This document shows, one piece after another, positions 1 to 5,751 of a stretch of DNA of 5,949 bases. A program made the translations under genes and the position numbers. The number at the start of each line of letters is the position of its first letter. Positions within the stretch are counted from its first letter, which is position 1. Origin of the DNA: CAYTZH01 sp964442285 (GTDB lineage Bacteria > Myxococcota_A > UBA9160 > JAFDET01); contig CAYTZH010000098.1 in assembly GCA_964442285.1 (NCBI GenBank), forward strand, positions 1 through 5,949, in the 5' to 3' direction. The notes under the pieces are model-generated. The model was not told the origin of the DNA. It saw only the letters and a list, made by a program, of their open reading frames with translations, and did not search any database.

Positions 1-2
1 GC

Positions 3-161
3 GTGGACACGATGATGTGGTGCAGCGACTTCCCGCACCACATCACCGACTGGCCCCACTCGCGCTACCTGATCAACTCCATGGCCCAGGGCATCGACGC
101 GGAGAAGCGCAGGAAGATCTTCTGCACCAACGCGGGCGATCTCTACGGCTTCACCCGCTAG
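3..161 (+). CDS. Amidohydrolase family protein (amidohydrolase_2 / COG2159 type), C-terminal fragment
   Basis: Only the last 52 residues and the stop codon lie in the window; the gene begins upstream. The reading frame gives WCSDFPHHITDWPHSR near its start and KIFCTNAGDLYGF just before the end. This is the closing pattern of metal-dependent TIM-barrel amidohydrolases: an S-D-[FY]-P-H segment whose aspartate normally contributes to the active-site metal centre, and a final N-A-x-x-L-Y-G helix. Family members hydrolyse or decarboxylate diverse substrates in the cytoplasm, so the substrate cannot be inferred from this fragment. The next gene starts 17 bases after the stop on the same strand, so the two probably share a transcript. 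The alternative, that this is the N-terminus of the following monooxygenase, is excluded because the frames differ and this one ends at TAG 159-161. The family call is fairly secure; its specific activity is unknown. Confidence 0.8.
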   Translation: MDTMMWCSDFPHHITDWPHSRYLINSMAQGIDAEKRRKIFCTNAGDLYGFTR

Positions 162-178
162 GGGCGCCGGGGATCCGA

Positions 179-1627
179 GTGACACGTCGCGCGCTTCGCA
201 TCGCGATCGTCGGCGCGGGGCCGGGCGGCCTGTGCATGGGCGTCCGCCTGAAGGAGGCTGGCTTCGAGGACTTCGAGATCCTCGAGCAGGCCGACGGCGT
301 GGGCGGCACCTGGCGGCACAACCGCTACCCCGGCTGCGCTTGCGACGTGCCCTCGGCCCTGTACTCGTTCTCCTTCGAGCCGAATCCGGACTGGTCGCGG
401 CCCTACCCGCCACAGCCCGAGATCCTGGCCTACTTCGAGCGCTGCGCCGAGCAGTACGGCCTGTTCCCGCACTGTCGTTTCGGCGACGCGGTGGTGCGGG
501 CGCGCTGGGACGAGGCGGACGCGGCGTGGACGGTCGAGACGCAGTCCGGTCGGGGCGTCGTGGCCGACGTCCTCGTGAGCGCCCTCGGCATGTTCAACGA
601 GATCGCACTGCCCGACATCCCGGGGCTCGACGACTTCGCGGGCTCGCGCATGCACACCGCGCGCTGGGACGCGAGCCACGACTTCTCGGGCGAGGCCGTG
701 GGCGTGATCGGCAGTGCGGCGAGCGCCGTGCAGCTCGTCCCCGAGCTGGTGAAGCAGGCCAGTCAGGTCCATCTCTTCCAGCGCACGGCGAACTGGGTGG
801 CGCCCAAGGAGGACGAGCCCTACAGCGAGGCTCAGCTCGAGCGCTTCCGCAGCGACCCCGCCGTGGGTCGAGCTCTGCGCGAGCAGATCTTCTCGGGCTT
901 CGGCGGCCCGCTCGCCTTCGACGCGGCGCGCGAGGCGGTGGTGGCGGCCTGCCGCGCCGCCATCGACCAGGTCCGCAACACCGACGTGCGAACGCGCCTC
1001 GTGCCCGACCACCCGTGGGGCGCGAAGCGGCCGCTCTTCTCCAACGACTATTTCCCGGCCTTCAACCGCCCGAACCTCGAACTCGTCACCGACCCGATCG
1101 AGCGCATCACCGAGACGGGCGTCGTCACGGCCGACGGGCGCGAGCGCCGGCTCGACACGCTCGTCCTGGCTACCGGCTTCCAGACCACGAAGTTCCTTTC
1201 GGCCATCGACGTGTGTGGCCGCGGGGGCCGCTCGATCGCCGACGCCTGGAGCGACGGCGCCCAGGCCTACAAGGGCGTGACCACCGCGGGCTTCCCGAAC
1301 CTCTTCATGCTCTACGGCCCCAACACCAACAGCGACTCGATCCTGATGATGCTCGAGTACCAGGTCGACCACGCGCTGCGGCAGATCCAGCGGATCGCGC
1401 GCGAGGGACTCGCCTGGATCGACGTGAAGCCCGAGCCCATGGCCGCCTACAACGACGAGATCCAGCGCGAGCTCGAGAGCATCGAGATGTGGGGTGCGGG
1501 CGCGCCCGACTACTATCGCGCGCCGAGCGGCCGCATCGTCACCCAGTGGCCGCGCTCGATGCCGGCGCTCGAAGAGGTGCTGTCGACGCTGGACGAGGAC
1601 GCCTACGAGAGCGAGCCGGCCCGCTAG
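179..1627 (+). CDS. Type I Baeyer-Villiger-type flavin monooxygenase (FAD/NADPH)
   Basis: The predicted protein has 482 residues, within the usual size for class B flavoprotein monooxygenases, which use NADPH and O2 to convert ketones to esters or lactones. Visible motifs, numbered from the GTG start, are: FAD-binding GAGPGG at 12-17; the long Baeyer-Villiger fingerprint GGTW...YPG...D at 42-56; the short fingerprint FAGSRMHTARWD at 153-164 with its central histidine at 159; the NADPH-binding segment GVIGSAASA at 175-183; and the closing ATGF at 331-334. A longer open frame runs back to position 17 but would overlap the upstream amidohydrolase. GTG 179 was chosen because it is the first start after that stop, keeps the first beta strand of the FAD fold, and follows a GGGGA at 169-173. 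The second glycine of the NADPH motif is alanine (residue 180). The substrate is unknown; neighbouring acyl-CoA enzymes suggest a hydrophobic ketone. N-hydroxylating relatives share the fold, but the complete fingerprints favour the Baeyer-Villiger class. Confidence 0.92.
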   Translation: MTRRALRIAIVGAGPGGLCMGVRLKEAGFEDFEILEQADGVGGTWRHNRYPGCACDVPSALYSFSFEPNPDWSRPYPPQPEILAYFERCAEQYGLFPHCRFGDAVVRARWDEADAAWTVETQSGRGVVADVLVSALGMFNEIALPDIPGLDDFAGSRMHTARWDASHDFSGEAVGVIGSAASAVQLVPELVKQASQVHLFQRTANWVAPKEDEPYSEAQLERFRSDPAVGRALREQIFSGFGGPLAFDAAREAVVAACRAAIDQVRNTDVRTRLVPDHPWGAKRPLFSNDYFPAFNRPNLELVTDPIERITETGVVTADGRERRLDTLVLATGFQTTKFLSAIDVCGRGGRSIADAWSDGAQAYKGVTTAGFPNLFMLYGPNTNSDSILMMLEYQVDHALRQIQRIAREGLAWIDVKPEPMAAYNDEIQRELESIEMWGAGAPDYYRAPSGRIVTQWPRSMPALEEVLSTLDEDAYESEPAR

Positions 1628-1646
1628 CGCCGCCCGCGAGTTCGAG

Positions 1647-1652
1647 AAGGAG
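1647..1652 (+). promoter_or_regulatory. Ribosome binding site for the short-chain dehydrogenase
   Basis: AAGGAG, embedded in GAGAAGGAGAA, lies seven bases before ATG 1660. It is the strongest Shine-Dalgarno match seen in the window. It fixes the dehydrogenase start at 1660 even though the same frame stays open back to position 232 inside the monooxygenase gene. Confidence 0.85.
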
Positions 1653-1659
1653 AACGCAG

Positions 1660-2421
1660 ATGGAGATTTCGGGAAAGGCAGCCGTGGTGGTCGGAGGCGC
1701 CTCGGGAATGGCGAAGGCCACGGCCGAGATGCTGGTGCGCGAGGGCGCGCAGGTGTCGATCCTCGACCTTCCCTCGTCCAAGGGGGCGGAGGTCGCGAAG
1801 GAGATCGGCGGGAGCTTTCACCCGTGCGACGTCACCGATTTCGACGGCACCGAGGCGGCGCTCGGAGCGGCCTGCGACGAGCTCGGCGCGCTCCACTTCG
1901 TGTGCAACACCGCCGGCGGCGGAATCGCCAAGCGCACCCTGAGCAAGAGCGGCCCGCACCCGCTCGAAGAATTCCGGCGCGTGATCGACCTCAACCTGGT
2001 GTCGACCTTCAACGTCGCGCGCCTGGCCGCGGCCCGGATGGCCGGCAACGAGCCCGACGATGGCGGCGAGCGCGGCGTCATCATCAATACGGCTTCGATC
2101 GCCGCCTTCGAGGGCCAGATCGGCCAGGTCGCCTACACCGCGGCCAAGGCCGGCATCGCTGGCATGAGCCTGACCATGGCGCGCGACCTGGGGAGCCTCG
2201 GGATCCGCGTCGTGGCGATCGCGCCGAGCCTGTTCGCGACGGGGCTCACGGCGATGGCCACCGAGGAGATTGCCAGCGCGTTGACCAAGGATGCGGCATT
2301 CCCGCGGCGCATGGGCCGACCCGAGGAGTTCGCCCGGCTCGCCCAGGCGATCTACGAGACGCCGATGCTCAACGGCGGCACGATCCGTCTTGACGGCGGC
2401 CAGCGCTTCGCGCCGAAGTAG
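1660..2421 (+). CDS. Short-chain dehydrogenase/reductase, 17beta-HSD10 / 3-hydroxyacyl-CoA dehydrogenase type 2-like
   Basis: The 253-residue protein is a typical-length classical SDR expected to oxidise a secondary alcohol with NAD+. The cofactor loop is V-GGASGMA at 11-18. An aspartate at 36, at the end of the second beta strand (SILDLP), predicts NAD(H) rather than NADP(H). NTAG at 83-86 stands for NNAG. Asn112, Ser146, Tyr159 and Lys163 form the catalytic tetrad. The run NEPDDGG-RGVIINTAS-AAFEGQ-GQ-AY (130-159) closely matches my memory of human HSD10 and bacterial 3-hydroxyacyl-CoA dehydrogenases of that type, which act on short branched acyl-CoAs and steroids. This suggests a beta-oxidation-like step. 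The nucleotide loop departs from TGxxxGxG at both ends (Val11 for Thr, Ala18 for Gly), though the rest is intact. It lies 32 bases after the monooxygenase and 9 before the thiolase-fold gene. The family call is strong; the substrate is inferred. Confidence 0.94.
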   Translation: MEISGKAAVVVGGASGMAKATAEMLVREGAQVSILDLPSSKGAEVAKEIGGSFHPCDVTDFDGTEAALGAACDELGALHFVCNTAGGGIAKRTLSKSGPHPLEEFRRVIDLNLVSTFNVARLAAARMAGNEPDDGGERGVIINTASIAAFEGQIGQVAYTAAKAGIAGMSLTMARDLGSLGIRVVAIAPSLFATGLTAMATEEIASALTKDAAFPRRMGRPEEFARLAQAIYETPMLNGGTIRLDGGQRFAPK

Positions 2422-2430
2422 GCGCCCGGC

Positions 2431-4053
2431 ATGCGGCTGCTGCCCGAGCTGACGCCCGCGAACGAGTGGTTCTGGACCTCCGGCGCCGACGGCCGGCTGC
2501 GCATCCAGGGTTGCCGCGACTGTGAGACGCTCGTCCACCCGCCCACGCCGATCTGCCCGCGCTGCCGCAGTCGGAGCTGGGAGCCAGCGTTGGTCTCGGG
2601 TCGCGGCGTCGTGGCCGGCTACACGGTGAACGCGCATCCGTGGCTCCCCGGCTTCGACCCGCCCTACGTGGTCGCGGTGGTCGCTCTCGAGGAGTCCTCC
2701 GACGTCCGCCTCACCACGAACGTGGTCGGTTGCGAGCCCGAGGCGGTCCACGTCGGCCAGGCGGTCGCGGTCCGTTTCGAGCAGCACGAGGACGTGTGGC
2801 TCCCTCTTTTCGAACCAACGGGCGAGACGCGCGAGAACCCGATCGGCGAGCCGGCCTTGCCGGCACCGCGGCCGCCGCTGCGCGACGGTCGCTTCGAGCA
2901 CCGTGCGGTCCTCTCCGGCATCGGGCGCTCGGCGCTCGGCCGTCGCCTGATGCGCGATCCGCTCTCGCTCACGATCGACGCCTGCGTCGAAGCGGTCGCG
3001 GACGCCGGGCTCGAGCTCGACGACATCGACGGCCTCTCCACCTACCCGGGCATGGCGCCCCAGGGCCTGAGCGAGGGCGGTGTCACCGCCGTGGAGGAAG
3101 CCCTGCGCATCCGGCCCACCTGGATCAACGGCGGCGGAGAGCTCCCAGGCCCCGGTGGCGCGCTGGTTGCGGCCATGCTCGCCGTCGCCGGTGGTCTTTG
3201 CCGCCACGTCCTGTGCTTCCGAACGGTCTGGGAGTCGACCTTTGCGAAGCTCGGCCTGCAACCGCCCTTCAGCCCGCGCGTGTCCGACTGGCTCCAGTGG
3301 CGGCTCCCCTTCGGCGCGATGTCGGCGGCGAACTGGATCGGCATGAACGCTAACCAGTACCTCCATCGCTACGGGGCGACGCGCGAGCTCTTCGGCTACG
3401 TCGCGTTGAACGGCCGCGCCAACGCGGCGCGCAACCCGGCTGCGATCTACCGCGACCCCATGAGCATGGACGACTATCTGTCGGCACGGCCGATCACGAG
3501 CCCCTTTGGCCTCTACGACTGCGACGTCCCCTGCGACGGCTCGATCGCCGTCGTCGTCTCCGATGCTTCTGTGGCCGGCGACCTGCCGAAGCCGGCGGTG
3601 CGCATCGAGGCCGTGGGAACGCAGATCATCGAGCGCGTCTCGTGGGACCAGGAGACGCTGACCCACGAGCCGCAGGTGCTCGGCCAGGCGGCGCACCTGT
3701 GGACCCGGACCTCGCTGCGGCCCGACGACGTCGACGTGGCCCTCGTCTACGACGGCTTCACCTTCAACGCGATCTCCTGGCTCGAGGCGCTCGGCTTCTG
3801 CGGGATCGGCGAGTCGAAGGACTGGATCGACGGTGGGCGCCGGATCGCCCTCGATGGAGACCTGCCGGTGAATCCACACGGTGGGCAGCTCTCGGAAGGG
3901 CGCACGCACGGCTTCGGCTTCCTCTACGAGGCCGTCGCCCAGCTTCGGCACGAGGCGAACGAGCGCCAGGTCGCGCGCGCGCGCACCGCCGTGGTCACGA
4001 GCGGCGGCGGCACGCCTTCGGGCGTGCTGCTCCTACAGCGGGATGGCGCGTGA
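2431..4053 (+). CDS. Fusion protein: N-terminal zinc-ribbon/OB-fold (DUF35) domain plus thiolase-like lipid-transfer/aldolase domain
   Basis: The protein has 540 residues and two modules. Residues 1-130 form a DUF35 unit: an N-terminal helix (NEWFW), a zinc ribbon with Cys28, Cys31, Cys42 and Cys45, then an OB-fold that in relatives binds acyl-CoA. From about 157 (HRAVLSGIGRSALGRR) to the end it is a thiolase fold of the SCP-x/lipid-transfer type, with CDVPCDGSIAVVV at 364-376 and NPHGGQLSEGRTHG at 481-494. The segment where thiolases carry the nucleophilic cysteine reads NGGGELPGPGGA (233-244) and has none. The NEAF motif is replaced by YDGF at 440-443. Known relatives with this pattern, such as the steroid side-chain enzyme Ltp2 working with the DUF35 domain of ChsH2, are retro-aldolases. 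A similar acyl-CoA C-C cleavage is therefore inferred rather than thiolysis. The start is ATG 2431; AGTAGG overlapping the upstream stop may serve as a weak ribosome site. Automated annotation would probably call it acetyl-CoA acetyltransferase, which may mislead. Confidence 0.9.
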   Translation: MRLLPELTPANEWFWTSGADGRLRIQGCRDCETLVHPPTPICPRCRSRSWEPALVSGRGVVAGYTVNAHPWLPGFDPPYVVAVVALEESSDVRLTTNVVGCEPEAVHVGQAVAVRFEQHEDVWLPLFEPTGETRENPIGEPALPAPRPPLRDGRFEHRAVLSGIGRSALGRRLMRDPLSLTIDACVEAVADAGLELDDIDGLSTYPGMAPQGLSEGGVTAVEEALRIRPTWINGGGELPGPGGALVAAMLAVAGGLCRHVLCFRTVWESTFAKLGLQPPFSPRVSDWLQWRLPFGAMSAANWIGMNANQYLHRYGATRELFGYVALNGRANAARNPAAIYRDPMSMDDYLSARPITSPFGLYDCDVPCDGSIAVVVSDASVAGDLPKPAVRIEAVGTQIIERVSWDQETLTHEPQVLGQAAHLWTRTSLRPDDVDVALVYDGFTFNAISWLEALGFCGIGESKDWIDGGRRIALDGDLPVNPHGGQLSEGRTHGFGFLYEAVAQLRHEANERQVARARTAVVTSGGGTPSGVLLLQRDGA

Positions 4054-5471
4054 ACACGCCGCGCCCCGGGGGCGGGCCCATGGCGGGTGGCGACCGCGAA
4101 GCGCTGACGCCGAGCGACCTCTACTGGTGGTACGGCGACCAGCCGCGGGCACGCACGACCATGGCGCTGCTCATGCTCCTCGATCGCCGCCCCGATCCGG
4201 AGCACCTGCGCGCGGCGGCGCAGCACGCGTCGGAGGTCGTGCCTCGTCTGCGCCAGCGGGTCGTGGAAGCGCCCTGGGGCGTCGCGCTGCCGCGCTGGGA
4301 GCCGGACCCGACCTTCGACCTCTCCTACCACCTGCGCCGCTACTCCCTGGCCGACGTGCGGCCGGCCGGCGGGCAGGCCGAGCTCTTCCGCGCGATCGGC
4401 CCGATCTACGAGCGCCCCTTCGACCGCAGCCGCCCTCTCTGGGAGCTGATCGAGCTCGACCTGCCCGACGACCGCGCCGGGCTGTTCTTCCGGCTACACC
4501 ACTCGATCGCCGACGGTGTAGGGGCCAATGCGGTCCTGGCGGCCATCACCGACGCGACGCGCGAGGGCGACCCTCGGCCCCCGGCGCGAAGAGAGCCGCC
4601 CGGGGTCTGGCCCGAGCGCGACGTCGGCGGCCGGCTGGTGCAGGCGCTGCGCGACCGGGTCGAAGACGCCCAGCGGCGCGCCCGAGGCGTCACCGGGCTG
4701 CTGCGCGACGTGGCGCGCGATCCGCGCCGCGACGTCGATGCGGGCCGCGCCGTAGGCTCCCTCGCCTCAGACCTCCTGCAGGGGCAGGCCATCAGGGCGG
4801 GCGAGGGCTACGGCCGGGCGCGGCGACTCGGCGGCGTGGCGATCCCCTTCGCGCCCCTGCGCGAGGCCCGCGCGCGGCTCGGGTGCCGGACCATCGAGCT
4901 GCTGGTCGCCGGCGTGGCGGGGGCCATGGGCGAATGGCGGCGGCAGGAAGGCCGCTCCGACGTCAACACGCTGCTGACGGCGGTCCCCGTGAACCTGCGC
5001 TCAGCCCAGGCCCGGGGCCTCGACAGCCGGATCGGCAACGAGGTGAACGCGATGCTGATGCACCTGCCCATCGGGGAGCGGGACCCGCGGCGGCGGCTCG
5101 CGATCGTGCGCGAGCTGATCGAGGCCAAGCGCGACCATCCGGCAGTGGGGATGCTCCCGGCCTCCGCGGCCGCCCTGTCGGTGCTGCCTCCGCCGCTTCA
5201 CCGTGCCATCTCGCTGGCCTTCGGCGGCATGGTGGATCTGATCGTCACGAACGTCCCAGGCATCCCCGTCACCCGATTCGTCGCGGGCGCCGAGATCGAG
5301 GCCGCCTACCCGATCGCGCCGGTGATGCCGCACTGTCCGCTGAGCATCGCCCTCTATGGGTATCGTGATCACCTCTACGTCGGCATTGACGCCGACGGGA
5401 GCGCCATCCCCGACGTGACACCGATCTGCGAGCTGCTCGAGCACTCGCTCGCCGAGATCGCGGACGCGTAG
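4050..5471 (+). CDS. Wax ester synthase / diacylglycerol acyltransferase (WS/DGAT family)
   Basis: The 473-residue protein fits the bacterial WS/DGAT family, which transfers acyl groups from acyl-CoA to fatty alcohols or diacylglycerol to make wax esters or triacylglycerol at the membrane or lipid droplet surface. It shows, in order, the N-terminal LTPSDLYWW segment, PLWELIELDL beginning at 129, the active-site HHSIADG at 150-156 (His151 and Asp155 are the expected catalytic pair), GNEVNAM at 329-335 in the second half, TNVPG at 400-404, and the C-terminal SIALYGYRDHLYVGI domain end. GTG 4050 overlaps the previous stop by four bases (GTGA), which suggests translational coupling. ATG 4080, ten codons further in, is a credible alternative start because the first ten residues are proline/glycine-rich and not conserved. 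Placement behind acyl-CoA catabolic genes suggests storage of the released acyl chains. Acceptor specificity cannot be read from the sequence. Confidence 0.92.
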   Translation: MNTPRPGGGPMAGGDREALTPSDLYWWYGDQPRARTTMALLMLLDRRPDPEHLRAAAQHASEVVPRLRQRVVEAPWGVALPRWEPDPTFDLSYHLRRYSLADVRPAGGQAELFRAIGPIYERPFDRSRPLWELIELDLPDDRAGLFFRLHHSIADGVGANAVLAAITDATREGDPRPPARREPPGVWPERDVGGRLVQALRDRVEDAQRRARGVTGLLRDVARDPRRDVDAGRAVGSLASDLLQGQAIRAGEGYGRARRLGGVAIPFAPLREARARLGCRTIELLVAGVAGAMGEWRRQEGRSDVNTLLTAVPVNLRSAQARGLDSRIGNEVNAMLMHLPIGERDPRRRLAIVRELIEAKRDHPAVGMLPASAAALSVLPPPLHRAISLAFGGMVDLIVTNVPGIPVTRFVAGAEIEAAYPIAPVMPHCPLSIALYGYRDHLYVGIDADGSAIPDVTPICELLEHSLAEIADA

Positions 5472-5738
5472 CGCAACGAGGTTGGCCAGGCAGCGGGTCG
5501 AAGCCGGGCCCGGAGCGGAGCCGTGATCGGCACGGCGTCGCGCCGCTGCCCGCCGCCGCTCGGCGGCCGTTCCCAGCAAGCTCCCGTCACTTCTTGCGTT
5601 TCGGCCCCCTGCCAAGCTGCACGTCGGAAGTCCCAGGGCTCGCCGGGGAGCCGCTTGTCCTCAGGGAGGTGGATGTCGGGAGGCGGCCAGCCACGCCTTG
5701 GCGACAACCTGGCGACAGGCCCTCAGTCCTCGGAATCG
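5472..5738. other. Intergenic region without a recognisable gene
   Basis: No open frame here shows a family motif. The frames crossing it on the minus strand overlap the acyltransferase gene and look like shadows. Short GC-rich hairpins occur at 5533-5545 (CGGCG, loop TCG, CGCCG), 5550-5566 (CCGCCG, loop CCGCT, CGGCGG) and 5637-5652 (GGCTC, six-base loop, GAGCC). None is followed by a T-run, so a factor-independent terminator for the operon is possible but not demonstrated. The region separates the operon from the convergent recombinase gene. Confidence 0.6.
5699..5717. repeat. Tandem direct repeat TGGCGACA, 11-base spacing
   Basis: TGGCGACA occurs at 5699-5706 and again at 5710-5717, so the copies start 11 bases apart, about one helical turn. 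It lies roughly 55 bases left of the putative attachment core and just beyond the recombinase stop codon. The spacing would suit a protein binding one DNA face, for example a recombinase or excisionase, but two copies of an eight-base word could arise by chance. Confidence 0.35.
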
Positions 5739-5751
5739 TTATCTTTCGAGG
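5728..5751. other. Hairpin spanning the recombinase stop codon
   Basis: CCTCGGAA (5728-5735) and TTTCGAGG (5744-5751) pair over eight positions with a single G-T wobble around an eight-base loop. The loop contains the recombinase stop (TAA on the minus strand, 5741-5739). No T-run follows on either strand, so it is not a classic terminator. It could contribute to transcript ends between the two converging genes or be part of a recombination site. Confidence 0.35.

Noticed and set aside
17..178. N-terminal extension of the monooxygenase to the first in-frame ATG
   Set aside because: It would overlap the amidohydrolase end by 145 bases, the extra residues have no counterpart in the family, and the FAD fold begins right after GTG 179.
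158..1372. A 404-codon minus-strand frame opposite the monooxygenase
   Set aside because: It mirrors the codon pattern of the real gene and shows no recognisable domain or ribosome site.
1624..3951. A 775-codon open frame on the minus strand opposite the dehydrogenase and thiolase-fold genes
   Set aside because: No family motif, composition dominated by Arg, Gly, Ala and Asp, and it lies opposite two genes with clear motifs. Long antisense frames are expected in GC-rich coding DNA.
5550..5566. GC-rich hairpin as an intrinsic terminator of the operon
   Set aside because: There is no T-run after the stem, and similar hairpins are frequent by chance at this GC content.
5375..5707. A 110-codon minus-strand frame across the intergenic region
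   Set aside because: It runs into the acyltransferase gene on the other strand, has no motif, and lacks a convincing ribosome binding site.
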